Of a stretch of 64,000 nucleotides of DNA, positions 1 to 8,930 are shown in pieces (within the stretch, counting starts at the first letter, position 1; each line of letters begins with the position of its first letter). The position numbers and the translations under genes were made by a program. Source of the DNA: JAODBJ01 sp963782465 (GTDB lineage Bacteria; Actinomycetota; Acidimicrobiia; IMCC26256; PALSA-610); assembly GCA_963782465.1 (NCBI GenBank), contig CAWAJR010000003.1, positions 1,054,001 through 1,118,000 of the forward strand, read 5' to 3'. The notes beneath the pieces were generated by a model. It was not told the origin of the DNA and searched no databases. It saw only the letters and a program-made list of their open reading frames with translations.

Positions 1-635
1 CGGCGCCGCGCAATCCGGCCGCGCTCGACCGCGGCGACTTCGAGCCTCGCTGCCCACATTGCGCGCACCCGGTCGAACCCGAAGCGGTCGGCGAAGACGC
101 CGCGCTCGATCCGCGCAACGTCTACGCGGCGACGAAGGTGCACCAGGAGCACCTCTGCCGCGCGTACGCGCGGGAACATCCGGGCACGGCGGTCGCCGCG
201 CTGCGCTACCACAACGTCTACGGGCCGAGGATGCCGCGCGATACCCCGTACGCCGGTGTTGCGAGCCTGTTCCGCAGCGCGCTCGAGCGCGGCGAGGCAC
301 CGCGCGTCTTCGAAGACGGGCGGCAGCTGCGCGACTTCGTGCACGTTCGCGACGTCGCGCACGCCAACGTGCTCGCCCTCACCGGCCCGAGCCCGTGCGA
401 CGGCGCCTTCAACGTCGCGAGTGGCGCGCCCCGAAGCGTCTTCGACCTCGCCGCCGCCCTCGCGTCCGAGTTCGACGGCGGTGCGCTGGTCCCGCGCGTC
501 GTCGGTGGGTACCGCCTCGGCGACGTGCGCCACGTCTTCGCATCACCCGACCGGGCCCGGCACACGTTCGGCTTCGCCGCGACGACCACGTTCGACGCAG
601 GCGTGCGCGAGTTCGCCACCGCGGCGCTGCGCTGA
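1..635 (+). CDS. NAD-dependent epimerase/dehydratase (extended SDR), 5'-truncated by the window
   Basis: The frame is open from base 3, so the start and the N-terminal Rossmann glycine motif lie upstream of the window. About 210 C-terminal residues are present. The SDR catalytic pair is visible as NVYAATK (Tyr-x3-Lys) near base 130, followed by the extended-SDR motifs RYHNVYGPR, RDFVHVRDVA and FNVASG. These fit nucleotide-sugar 4-epimerases and 4,6-dehydratases. Just before the catalytic Tyr there is an insert with a Cys-Pro-His-Cys pair (around 49-60), a feature I associate with some UDP-glucose or dTDP-rhamnose 4-epimerase relatives. The substrate cannot be fixed from this fragment. The gene ends 87 bases before the GH15 gene on the same strand. 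Confidence 0.85.
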   Translation, partial: APRNPAALDRGDFEPRCPHCAHPVEPEAVGEDAALDPRNVYAATKVHQEHLCRAYAREHPGTAVAALRYHNVYGPRMPRDTPYAGVASLFRSALERGEAPRVFEDGRQLRDFVHVRDVAHANVLALTGPSPCDGAFNVASGAPRSVFDLAAALASEFDGGALVPRVVGGYRLGDVRHVFASPDRARHTFGFAATTTFDAGVREFATAALR

Positions 636-722
636 CCGGCCGGTCGACGACCGCACGGGTAAGGTCCGCGCCACCGGTGGGTCGCCAGATCGCCGCCTCG
701 CCGACGAACCGACTGCGGGCCG

Positions 723-2552
723 ATGAGCAACGCGCCGATCGCCGACTACGCGCTGCTCTCCGACTGCCACTCGGCCGCGCTCGTGCGGCGCGACGGCTCG
801 ATCGACTGGTTGTGCTTCCCGCGCTTCGACGGGCCATCGGTGTTCGGTCGCCTCCTCGACGCGAACGGCGGCCACTGGTCGATCGGTCCCGTCGGCGACG
901 GCGAGCTCACTCGGCGGTACATGCCCGGCACGCTGGTCCTCGAGACCACGCACCGCACCGCCTCCGGCACGGCGGTCGTGCTCGACGCCATGGCCGTCGG
1001 CCGCAACGAACGGGGCCATGAACTCGGCGAGGGCGCGCCCTCGGTCGTGTTACGCCGCGTCGTCGGCGTCAGCGGCGAGGTCGAATTCGAACTGGAGTAC
1101 GCGCCGCGCCCCGAGTACGGCTTGATCTACCCGCTGCTCGACATCGTCGACGGCGGGGTCATGGGCCGCGGCGGCGCCGACCTCCTTGCGTTGTCTTCGA
1201 CCGCGGTTTGCACCATCGACCAGTCGACCGCCCGGAGCCGGTTCGTCGTCGGAGCCGGTCAGGAGCACTGCTTCGCGTTCCACCACCGGATGAGCTCCCA
1301 AGAACCGGCGTCGATCTGGTCACCGGCGGAGGTTCGCGCCCGGCTCGACGACACCGCCGAGGGTTGGCGGACCTGGTCGGACCTGCACCAGGCGTACGAC
1401 GGCCCGTGGCGCGACCTGGTCCACCAGAGCGGGCGGGTCCTCTACGCGCTGACCTACTACCCGACTGGCGCGATCTGTGCCGCGGCGACCACATCGTTAC
1501 CCGAAACCGTCGGCGGCGAACGCAACTGGGATTATCGCTACGCCTGGGTGCGCGACGCGTCGTTCACGCTGCGGGCGTTGTGGGTCGCCGCCTGCCCCGA
1601 CGAAGCGCACCGCTTCTTCGAGTTCATGTCGGCCTGTGCGGCGTCGCAACTGCAGCGCGGGGGCGACCTGCAGATCATGTTCGGGATCGGCGGCGAGCAC
1701 GACCTTTCCGAGCGCACCTTGCCCCATCTCCGCGGATGGCGCGACAGCGCACCGGTACGGGTCGGCAACGGCGCGTGGGGGCAACGCCAGATCGACGTGT
1801 ACGGCGAGTTGCTCGACGCGATGTTCCGCCTCCCGGAACAGCTCGACCGTTTGAGCCCGGCCACGCACCGGTTCCTCGCCGATCTGGCCGATGCCGCGTC
1901 GTCGCGTTGGACCGAGAAGGACCAGGGGATCTGGGAGATCCGGGGCGAGCCGCGCGACTTCCTCTACTCGAAGTTGATGTGCTGGGTCGCGCTCGACCGT
2001 GCCATCACGCTCGCCGACCGCATCGGCGCCGAGGGACGCGTCGAAGACTGGAAGCGCTGCCGCGAGCTGGTCTCGGACGCGATCCTCACGCAGGGTTGGA
2101 GCGACACGGCGGGCGCGTACACACAGTCGTTCGGAAGCGATGCGCTCGACGCGTCGAGCCTCATGATGACGATCGTCGGCTTCCTGCCCGCGACCGACCC
2201 GCGGATGCGGGCGACGATCGAGGCGATCGCCGAACGCCTCACCGACGAGCACGGCCTCGTGTTCCGTTACCGGTCCGACGACGGTCTCGGCGGTGAGGAA
2301 GGCACGTTCCTCCTGTGCACGTTCTGGCTGGCCCACGCGCTCGCGCTCGCCGGAGAGCTCGGCCGCGCCACCGAGGTGTTCGAGCGCGCGATCCGCTTCG
2401 CCAACGACGTCGGGCTGCTGGCCGAGGAGGTCGACGCGGCGAGCGGCGAATTGCTCGGCAACTTCCCGCAGGCGTTCAGCCACATCGGGCTGGTCAATGC
2501 AGCCTGGGCGATCAGCCAGGCCCCGGCGCCCGGTGCACCGACGCCTGGGTGA
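723..2552 (+). CDS. Glycoside hydrolase family 15 protein (trehalase/glucoamylase-like)
   Basis: This 609-residue protein has the full architecture of bacterial GH15 proteins of the trehalase-like type. An N-terminal beta domain begins with IADYALLSDCHSAAL and DGSIDWLCFPRFD, and an (alpha/alpha)6 barrel follows from about residue 220. The barrel signature GERNWDYRYAWVRDASFT (about residues 262-280) is diagnostic. Such enzymes hydrolyse alpha-glucosidic bonds of trehalose or short glucans and are usually cytosolic; no signal peptide is visible. The ATG at 723 has no clear Shine-Dalgarno sequence. Family assignment is firm. Trehalose versus glucan specificity is inference. The fructosamine-kinase gene follows 37 bases downstream, which suggests co-transcription. 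Confidence 0.93.
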   Translation: MSNAPIADYALLSDCHSAALVRRDGSIDWLCFPRFDGPSVFGRLLDANGGHWSIGPVGDGELTRRYMPGTLVLETTHRTASGTAVVLDAMAVGRNERGHELGEGAPSVVLRRVVGVSGEVEFELEYAPRPEYGLIYPLLDIVDGGVMGRGGADLLALSSTAVCTIDQSTARSRFVVGAGQEHCFAFHHRMSSQEPASIWSPAEVRARLDDTAEGWRTWSDLHQAYDGPWRDLVHQSGRVLYALTYYPTGAICAAATTSLPETVGGERNWDYRYAWVRDASFTLRALWVAACPDEAHRFFEFMSACAASQLQRGGDLQIMFGIGGEHDLSERTLPHLRGWRDSAPVRVGNGAWGQRQIDVYGELLDAMFRLPEQLDRLSPATHRFLADLADAASSRWTEKDQGIWEIRGEPRDFLYSKLMCWVALDRAITLADRIGAEGRVEDWKRCRELVSDAILTQGWSDTAGAYTQSFGSDALDASSLMMTIVGFLPATDPRMRATIEAIAERLTDEHGLVFRYRSDDGLGGEEGTFLLCTFWLAHALALAGELGRATEVFERAIRFANDVGLLAEEVDAASGELLGNFPQAFSHIGLVNAAWAISQAPAPGAPTPG

Positions 2553-2589
2553 ACACCCGCCCGGCGATCGCAGTTGGCATGCTTTCCCG

Positions 2590-3450
2590 GTGGACGACGC
2601 GTTGCGCGCAGCCATCGAGCACGAATGTGCCGCGCGTGTCGTGCGCGCGGTACCCGTTCGCGGCGGCGACGTCGCGGTCGCGTACGCGATCGACTTCGAC
2701 GACGACCGCCGGGTGTTCGCGAAGACGCACCCGAACGCGCCGGCGAACTTCTTCACCACCGAGGCCACCGGCCTCGAATGGTTACGGGCCGCGGAGGCGA
2801 TCGCGGTCCCGGCCGTGCTCGCCGTGTCCGACGACCCGCCGAACCATCTCGTGCTCGAATGGGTCGAGGAGGGCCGCGCGACGGGAACGACCGAAGCCGA
2901 CCTCGGGGTCGCGCTGGCTCGCCTGCACCTCGCGGGTGCGCCCTGCTTCGGCCGCGAGGACCGGCGCAGCACCGGCAGCCGCGGTCTACCGAACGAGCCG
3001 TGCGCGACGTGGCCGGAGTTCTACGCGCAGAACCGCCTGCTCCCCCTCGCCCGCCTCGCCCGGGATGCCCGTGCCCTGCCCGACGCGTCGATCAGGGCGC
3101 TGGAGCACCTCGCGAGCCGTCTCGGCACCTTCGCCGCCGCGGCCGAGCCCCCGGCGCGACTCCACGGCGACCTGTGGGCGGGCAACCGGCTCGTCGATAC
3201 CGGTGGGCGCAGCTGGCTCATCGACCCCGCCGCGCACGGCGGGCACCGCGAGTTCGATCTGGCGATGATGCGGCTCTTCGGCGGCTTCGGGGCCGCGTGC
3301 TTCGCCGCCTACGCCGAGGTGCACCCGCTCGCGCCGGGCTGGGAGTCGCGCGTCGCGCTGCACCAGATCGCCCCGCTGGTCGTGCACGCGATCAAGTTCG
3401 GTGGCGGCTACGGGCCGGCCGCCGTCACCGCGATCGACACCTACCGCTGA
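2590..3450 (+). CDS. Fructosamine kinase / aminoglycoside phosphotransferase-like protein
   Basis: The predicted 286-residue protein resembles fructosamine kinases (ketosamine-3-kinases), which phosphorylate sugar adducts on protein lysines and so trigger deglycation. Visible motifs are VFAKTHPNAP (ATP-binding Lys), the kinase loop RLHGDLWAGN with catalytic Asp, and LIDPAAHGGHREFDLAM, which matches the family's IDP-A-x-YG-HRE-D-A signature. GTG at 2590 was chosen because homology begins there and the length matches the family (about 285-290). The frame is open further upstream, but that part overlaps the GH15 gene. It sits directly behind the GH15 gene, so a sugar-related role is consistent. 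Confidence 0.88.
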   Translation: MDDALRAAIEHECAARVVRAVPVRGGDVAVAYAIDFDDDRRVFAKTHPNAPANFFTTEATGLEWLRAAEAIAVPAVLAVSDDPPNHLVLEWVEEGRATGTTEADLGVALARLHLAGAPCFGREDRRSTGSRGLPNEPCATWPEFYAQNRLLPLARLARDARALPDASIRALEHLASRLGTFAAAAEPPARLHGDLWAGNRLVDTGGRSWLIDPAAHGGHREFDLAMMRLFGGFGAACFAAYAEVHPLAPGWESRVALHQIAPLVVHAIKFGGGYGPAAVTAIDTYR

Positions 3451-3461
3451 GCGGCGCCGAC

Positions 3462-3536
3462 CCGGAGATTCGCGCTGGTCAACCGCGCTGGTCAACCGCG
3501 CTGGTCAACGCGCTGGTCAACCGCGCTGATCTCCGG
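3462..3536. repeat. 13-bp tandem repeat array bounded by an inverted repeat
   Basis: Four near-identical units of CGCGCTGGTCAAC run from 3471 to 3521 (the fourth lacks one base), followed by a partial unit CGCGCTGATC to 3531. Eight-base perfect inverted arms, CCGGAGAT at 3462-3469 and ATCTCCGG at 3529-3536, enclose the array. On the minus strand each unit reads GTTGACC. The block lies between the kinase stop codon and the PadR promoter, so it could act in transcription termination, as a regulator-binding array, or be a simple expansion. Only the repeat structure itself is certain. Confidence 0.8.
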
Positions 3537-3557
3537 TAGTATACTGAGTATGCTACC
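3535..3557. promoter_or_regulatory. Operator and promoter of the first PadR gene
   Basis: A 23-bp near-perfect palindrome has arms GGTAG and CTACC around a central ATACTGAGTAT (3541-3551). TAGTAT at 3537-3542 could serve as a -10 element, so binding here would block transcription. The same ATACYGAGTAT core recurs upstream of the third PadR gene in this window, and a related ATACGCTGAGTGTAT upstream of the second. PadR proteins commonly bind ATGT/ACAT or ATAC/GTAT inverted repeats and repress their own operons. Confidence 0.75.
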
Positions 3558-3596
3558 GAGCGAACCTCTCGAAGCGCCGGCCGGGCAGGCTGCGGC

Positions 3597-4193
3597 ATGA
3601 GCGTCCCGCACGCCCTCCTCGCCCTGTTGAGCGAAGGCCCCAAGTACGGGCTCCAGCTCCGCCAGGAGTTCGAAGCCCGCACCGGCGAGGTCTGGCCGTT
3701 GAACGCGGGCCAGGTGTACACGACCCTCCAGCGGCTCGAACGCGACGGGCTCGTGGCATCGGATGCCGACGACGACCCCGACGCGGCGCCGCAAAAGACC
3801 TTCCACATCACCGCCGACGGGTCGCAGGCGCTCGCCGACTGGCTGCGGACCCCGCCCGACATGACCGCGCCGCCGCGCGACGAGCTGGTGATCAAGGTGC
3901 TCGTCGCCCTGGGGCTCCCCGGCGTCGACGTGCGCGACATCGTGCAGGTCCACCGGCGTTACGTGGTGCAACTGATGCAGCAATGGACCCGGCTCAAGCA
4001 GGACGCCCCCGAGGACGACGTCGGCTTCCTGCTCGTCGTCGACGCCGAGCTGTTCCGGCTCGACTCGGTGGTCCGCTGGCTCGACGCGGCCGACGGTCGC
4101 CTTGCCCGCCGGTCGGCCGAACCGGAGGTGGCCGCCGTGCCCGCGCCTTCTCTCCCGTCCCGCTTGCGGCGGCGAACGGCGGCGCGGCCATGA
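3597..4193 (+). CDS. PadR-family transcriptional regulator (module 1)
   Basis: This 198-residue protein has a PadR winged-helix DNA-binding domain at the N-terminus (ALLALLSEGPKYGLQLRQEF, then GQVYTTLQRLERDGLV, with the wing up to about residue 75). A C-terminal helical dimerisation region of the Vir-type follows. It lies just upstream of an ABC ATPase and an FtsX-like permease and has a strong inverted repeat in its promoter, so it is expected to autorepress and control this efflux-type module. The inducer is unknown. The C-terminal tail is rich in Pro, Ala and Arg and looks disordered. Confidence 0.9.
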   Translation: MSVPHALLALLSEGPKYGLQLRQEFEARTGEVWPLNAGQVYTTLQRLERDGLVASDADDDPDAAPQKTFHITADGSQALADWLRTPPDMTAPPRDELVIKVLVALGLPGVDVRDIVQVHRRYVVQLMQQWTRLKQDAPEDDVGFLLVVDAELFRLDSVVRWLDAADGRLARRSAEPEVAAVPAPSLPSRLRRRTAARP

Positions 4194-4263
4194 CGGGGGA
4201 TCACGTTCGACGGTGCGAGCGGGGCCCGAGCGGCCCGGCCGCGAAGCGCCAGGAGCGGGAAAC

Positions 4264-4986
4264 ATGAGCGCGCTCGAATTGCACGGCGTTTCGAAGGTCT
4301 ACGGCGAGGGAGCAGCAGAGGTGCACGCGCTGCGCGGGGTCGACTTGTCGGTCGACGCGGGCGCACTCGTCGCAGTGATGGGCCCGAGCGGTTCGGGCAA
4401 GAGCACGCTGCTCACGATCGCGGGCAGCCTCGAGTCGCCGACGAGCGGCGACGTGGTGATCGACGGCACCGCGCTGTCGACGCTGTCGCGCAACGACCGG
4501 GCGCGGATGCGCCGCCGCTCGATCGGTTACGTGTTCCAGGATTTCAATCTCCTCGCCGGGCTCACGGCCTTGGAGAACGTCGCGTTGCCGCTCGAGCTCG
4601 ACGGCGTGAGCGCTCGCAAGGCCCGCCTCGCGGGCGCGGACGCGCTCGAGGAACTCGGCGTGAGCGACCGCGCGCAGCGCTTTCCCGACGAGCTCTCCGG
4701 AGGCGAGCGGCAACGGGTCGCGATCGCGCGCGCCGTTGTCGGCGACCGGCACCTGCTGCTCGCCGACGAACCGAGTGGCGCGCTCGACTCCACGAACGCG
4801 GAAGCGGTGATCCGTCTGGTGCGGGCGGCGTGCCAGCGCGGCGTCGCCGGCGTCGTCGTCACCCACGACGCGCAGCTCGCCTCCTGGGCCGACCGCGTCG
4901 TGTTCCTGCGCGACGGTCGCGTCGTCGACCAGACCACACCCCCGCCCGGCCCCGACTCGCTCCTCGCGCCGGAAGCAACGTCTTGA
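4264..4986 (+). CDS. ABC transporter ATP-binding protein, MacB/LolD type (module 1)
   Basis: The 240-residue ATPase carries Walker A GPSGSGKST, a Q-loop in GYVFQDFNLLAGLTA, the ABC signature LSGGERQR, Walker B LLLADEPSG with catalytic Glu, and an H-loop in VVVTHD. The closest family is the MacB/LolD/FtsE-like group that powers FtsX-type permeases in export of lipoproteins, peptides or drugs rather than import. ATG at 4264 was chosen because family homology begins there; an in-frame extension to 4102 would overlap the PadR gene. The stop overlaps the TTG start of the permease (TTGA), which implies translational coupling. Confidence 0.93.
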   Translation: MSALELHGVSKVYGEGAAEVHALRGVDLSVDAGALVAVMGPSGSGKSTLLTIAGSLESPTSGDVVIDGTALSTLSRNDRARMRRRSIGYVFQDFNLLAGLTALENVALPLELDGVSARKARLAGADALEELGVSDRAQRFPDELSGGERQRVAIARAVVGDRHLLLADEPSGALDSTNAEAVIRLVRAACQRGVAGVVVTHDAQLASWADRVVFLRDGRVVDQTTPPPGPDSLLAPEATS

Positions 4987-7588
4987 GCGTCGACCTCCGC
5001 GAGCGCCCGGTGCTCCGGGAACCCGCCGACGGCGGGAACGGCGGCGCGCCGGCCCGCCGCGCGATCTTCCGTTGGGAGTGGCGGCTGTTCCGCCGCGAGT
5101 GGCGCCAGCAGTCACTGGTGCTCGCCCTCGTCGTCCTCGCGGTGGCGGCCACGGTGGTCGGCGTCGCGCTCGCGTCGAACGCGACCCGGCCCCTCGACGC
5201 CTCCTTCGGGACGGCCGATGGGCAGATGACCGTCGCCGGCACCAACACCGCAGCCATCGCGGCGGCACGCGAACGCTTCGGTGTGATCGAGCAGATCGAC
5301 CACCAGAGCATCCCCATCCCCGGCACGACCACCTCGCTCGACCTGCGGGCGCAAGACCCCCTCGGCAAGTACGGCCACGTCCTGCTGCGCCTGGTGTCCG
5401 GTCGCTACCCGACCGGCCCGAACGAGATCGCGCTCACCGACGGTGCCGCCACGACCTTCGGGCTGCACATCGGCGACCAGTTCGCCGAGAACGGCTCGAC
5501 GCGCCAGGTGGTCGGGATCGTCGAGAACCCGGTCGACCTCGGCGACGAGTTCGCCCTCGTCGCGCCGGGGCAGGCCAACCCGCCGGCGCGGGTCACGGTG
5601 TTGTTCGACGGCACGCCCCACCAGTTCCAGTCGTTCAACCCCGGCGGCAACACCCAGATCGGCTTGCGCGCGTCGCCGAGCAAGTCCGCCGTCGCGGCGG
5701 CCATCCTGGCGCTCGAGACCATCGGGCTGCTGTTCGTCGGCCTGGTCGCGGCGGCAGGGTTCGCGGTCATGGCGCAGCGGCGCCTGCGCGCGCTCGGCAT
5801 GCTCGGCGCGCTCGGCGCGACCGACCGCAACGTGCGCCTCGCGATGCTCGCCAACGGCGCGGTTGTCGGTGCCGTCGGCGCGGTCAGCGGCGCGCTGATC
5901 GGCTTCGCCGCTTGGGTCGCGCTCACTCCGGTGTTCGAACATCTCGCGCACCATCGCATCGACCGCTTCAACCTCCCGTGGTGGGCGGTCGTCACCGCGA
6001 TGCTGCTCGCCGTGCTCACGGCCCTCATCGCGGCGTGGTGGCCGGCCCGGTCGGCCGCCCGCGCGTCGATCGTCTCGGCCCTTTCCGGGCGGCCGTCCCC
6101 CGCGCAGCCCGCGCACCGCTTCGTGGCCTCCGGTGGCGTGTTCCTGGCCGCCGGGATCGGCGCGCTCGCCTTCGCGCACCGCTCGACCCCCAACCCGTGG
6201 TTCATCATCTTCGGCACCGTGGCAACGACGTTCGGGATGTTGTTCCTCGGCGCCTCGGCATACGCGCGCTCGCGGCGTTCGCCCGCCACGCGCCGGTCGC
6301 GCTCCGCCTCGCCCTCCGCGATCTCGCGCGTTACCAGGCTCGATCCGCGGCCGCGCTGGGCGCGATCAGCCTGGCCCTCGCCATCGCGGCGACGATCGCG
6401 ATCAGCGCGTCGGCACTCGCAACGCCGTCCATTTCGAACCTCGCCGCCAACCAGCTGGTCCTCTCGCCCACCATCGGGTCGGGAGGGGCCTTCAAGGACA
6501 GTGGGCTGCTCAGGCACCTCTCGGCGCAGCAGGCCGCCGACCTGCAAAGCCGCGTGTCGTCGCTGGCGGCGTCGTTGCACGCGAAGACGACGGTCGCCCT
6601 CACGATGGCGATCGACCCCGCGTCGGGGACCTTCGCCCCTTCCGACTTCGGGGAGAACGGCGGCGGCCGGATCAGCGCCGCTCCCTCAGGAAAGGCGCGC
6701 GGCGTCGTGCCCGTCACCTTGGCGTACGTGGTGCGTTCGGTCCACGGCTCGAACACGGGGATCAGCATCAGCGAATCCCTGCCCGTCTACGTCGCGACGC
6801 CCGCCGTCCTCGCGCACTACGGGATCGACCCGACCACCATCGCCGCGAACACCGACCTGCTCACGTCACGTCGCGATCTCGGCGGGCTCTCGCTGATCGC
6901 CCCACGACCCTTTGCCTCCCTCCCGGGTTGCCCGACGGGGCTGAAGTGCCGATCCAACGACCCGAGCGTTGCCCGCGGGCCCTTCGAGTGGCACCCCAAG
7001 GTCCAGAACGTGGATCTCCCGAACTCCACCGACGGCCCCACGACGCTCCTGACCGAACACGCGGTGCGCGCCTTCGGTTTGCAGACCATCCCCGCCGGCT
7101 GGCTCATCGAAACGCCCCATGCGCTCGCCACCGCCCAGATCAGCCTGGCCCGGCACGCCGCGGCCGCCGCCGGCGCCACCGTCGAAACCCGCAGCGCACC
7201 GGCGTCGTACGACCGGTTGCGTAACGGTGCCACCGCCGTCGGCCTGCTGGTGGCGCTGGGCGTGCTCGCGATGACGGTCGGCCTGATCCGCAGCGAGACC
7301 GCCAACGACCTCCGGGTGCTCGCCGCAACCGGCGCGACCAGCGCCACGCGGCGCACGCTCACGGGCGCCACTGCGGGTGCGCTCGGCCTGCTCGGCGCGT
7401 TGTTCGGCACGGCCGGGGCGTACCTCGCGCTGATCGCCTGGCACCGCAGCGATCTCCACCCGCTCACGCGCGTGCCGTACCTCGACCTCGTGATCATCAT
7501 CGTCGGCTTGCCGCTCATCGCGGTGGTGGCGGGCTGGTTGCTCGCGGGGCGCGAACCGTCGGCAATCGCCCGCCGGCCACTCGACTGA
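4983..7588 (+). CDS. FtsX-like ABC permease (module 1), frameshifted
   Basis: The reading frame opens at TTG 4983, overlapping the ATPase stop. It encodes a large two-half FtsX/MacB permease: a first transmembrane segment after WEWRLFRREW, a periplasmic domain, then a helix cluster with RRLRALGMLGALGATDRNVR. Near 6261-6270 (TACGCGCGCTCGCG) coding homology jumps to the -1 frame, which continues with ALRLALRDLARYQARS and a second set of membrane helices to 7588. A single lost base, or one extra GC dinucleotide, explains the jump. I saw no slippery heptamer, so programmed frameshifting is unlikely. If the sequence is right the gene is broken; sequencing error is equally possible. A whole protein would be about 870 residues. 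Confidence 0.85.
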
Positions 7589-7639
7589 GGCCCCCCCCCG
7601 CCTCGCACCGCCCCCCGACTGTCGTTCAACAACAGTTGC

Positions 7640-7645
7640 TATCTT
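7640..7645 (+). promoter_or_regulatory. Putative -10 element of a leaderless promoter
   Basis: TATCTT lies six bases before the ATG at 7652 and no Shine-Dalgarno sequence is present, which suggests a leaderless transcript. A short inverted repeat, CAAC-AACA-GTTG, lies just upstream and could be a regulator site. Confidence 0.45.
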
Positions 7646-7651
7646 GCATGT

Positions 7652-8545
7652 ATGGGTTCGCCGTCGACCTCGCACGCGGCATCGCCGGCCGAGTTGGAGC
7701 ACGCCGGATGGGATGCCCTCTGCGCCGGTGAGGGGCGCCGTTTCTACGACGAGATGCTCGCCGACGACGCGATCTTCGTCGTTCCCGGCGCCGTGCTCGA
7801 CCGGGCGGCGACGCTCGCCTCCTGGGACGGCGTCCCGCCGTGGAAGCACGTCGAGTTCTCGGGCGAGCGGGTGGTCGATCTCACCGACGATGTCGTGATC
7901 GTCACCTACGCGGCAACGGCGACCCGCGACGATCCGGCGACCGAGTACCGGGCCCAGTTCACGACCGAGTACGTCAAGGCGCCCGACGGCACGTGGCGCA
8001 TCGGGCTCCACCAGCAGACGCCCGTCCCGGCGCCGGCGCCGGCCCCGGCACCGCCGCCGGTCGAGCACGCCGCGCCGGCATCGGCCCGTCCGTTGCTCCG
8101 CCGCCTCTTCCGCGCGCCCGTCGCCCTGTACCGCTGGCATCTCGGATGGCTCCTCGACCACCGCTTCGTCCTGCTCGTACATCGGGGGCGCCGCACCGGA
8201 ACCGCCCACTGCAGCGTGCTCGAGGTCGTGCACTTCAACCGCACGACCGACGAAGTGATCGTCATGTCGGGCTTCGGCCCGCACGCCGACTGGTACCGCA
8301 ACGTGGTGGCCGACCCCGACGTCGAGATCGAAATCGGCCGGCGCCGTTTCCCCGCCCGGGCCCGCAAGGTCGGCGACGACGAAGCGGTCGCGGTGCTCGG
8401 CGCGTACGAACGGCGGTACCCCTACGCGAGCGGGATCCTGCGCCGCGTGATCTCGCGCCTCGTCGGCTGGCGCTATACGGGTTCCGACGCCGATCGCCTC
8501 GCGGTCGTCCGCGAATTGCCGATGATCAGCTTCACGCCGCGCTAG
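7652..8545 (+). CDS. SnoaL-like domain fused to a Ddn-type F420-dependent nitroreductase domain
   Basis: This 297-residue protein has two parts. Residues 10-125 resemble an NTF2/SnoaL-like (DUF4440) fold, with AGEGRRFYDEMLADDAIFVVPG and a conserved Trp strand near the end. A linker of alternating Pro-Ala follows (about residues 128-140). Residues about 155-295 match the deazaflavin (F420H2)-dependent nitroreductase/Ddn family: LLVHRGRRTG, VMSGFGPHADWYRNV and IEIGRRRFPARAR. Ddn relatives reduce quinones or nitro compounds with F420H2, often at the membrane. The fused N-domain could supply a second substrate pocket. The fold assignments are solid; function is inference. Confidence 0.8.
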   Translation: MGSPSTSHAASPAELEHAGWDALCAGEGRRFYDEMLADDAIFVVPGAVLDRAATLASWDGVPPWKHVEFSGERVVDLTDDVVIVTYAATATRDDPATEYRAQFTTEYVKAPDGTWRIGLHQQTPVPAPAPAPAPPPVEHAAPASARPLLRRLFRAPVALYRWHLGWLLDHRFVLLVHRGRRTGTAHCSVLEVVHFNRTTDEVIVMSGFGPHADWYRNVVADPDVEIEIGRRRFPARARKVGDDEAVAVLGAYERRYPYASGILRRVISRLVGWRYTGSDADRLAVVRELPMISFTPR

Positions 8546-8553
8546 CGACTCGG

Positions 8554-8823
8554 CTACGCGAGCTTCATGAACATCTTCTCGATCGACTCCATCGGGTAGC
8601 CGTCGGCGGCTGCTTCTTCGGGGTGTTCGAGGCAGTAGGTCAGGCCGGCGGCGACGAGCTTGAAGCCGGCCTGCTCGAGCGCCTTGGTCGCGGCCGACAA
8701 CTGGATGACGACGTCGCGGCACTCCCGACCGTCTTCCAGCATGCGCTCGACCGCTTGCACCTGCCCCGCGACGCGCCGGAGCCGTTTGCGCACATCGACC
8801 ACGACCGCTTCGGGCAATTCCAT
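8554..8823 (-). CDS. CsoR/FrmR-family metal- or redox-sensing repressor
   Basis: This 89-residue all-helical DUF156 protein begins VRKRLRRVAGQVQAVERMLEDGRECRDVVIQL and so shows the family's four-helix bundle and the first-position Cys (GRECRDV). A second Cys lies in LTYCLEHPEE. CsoR uses Cys-His-Cys for Cu(I); here the helix-2 residues read FKLVAAGLTYC, with no obvious His, so a persulfide/CstR-like or other ligand sensor is possible. It is transcribed away from an MMPL exporter, with two GC-rich CsoR-like palindromes between them. It therefore probably represses both genes. Confidence 0.9.
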   Translation of the reverse strand: MELPEAVVVDVRKRLRRVAGQVQAVERMLEDGRECRDVVIQLSAATKALEQAGFKLVAAGLTYCLEHPEEAAADGYPMESIEKMFMKLA

Positions 8824-8860
8824 GACGGCTCCTGTTCACCCGCTCAATCTGGTCGCCATG

Positions 8861-8901
8861 ATACCCCACCGGGTATAGTCCTCGCTTACCCCCCGGGGTA
8901 T
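8861..8901. promoter_or_regulatory. Two CsoR-type operators in the divergent promoter
   Basis: ATACCCCACCGGGTAT (8861-8876) and TACCCCCCGGGGTAT (8887-8901) are palindromes of the TACCCC/GGGGTA class typical of CsoR-family repressors. Their centres are about 26 bp apart, so they lie on nearly the same face of the helix. They lie between the repressor start (8823) and the MMPL start (8931). Confidence 0.8.
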
Positions 8902-8930
8902 CTGTGGATGTTGCTGGACAAGGAGCCCGG

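Noticed and set aside
3471..3531. Possible CRISPR array
   Set aside because: The 13-bp units are directly adjacent with no spacers, and no cas gene is present.
6240..6290. Programmed -1 ribosomal frameshift in the FtsX-1 gene
   Set aside because: There is no X-XXY-YYZ slippery heptamer or clear downstream pseudoknot; an indel in a GC tract explains it more simply.
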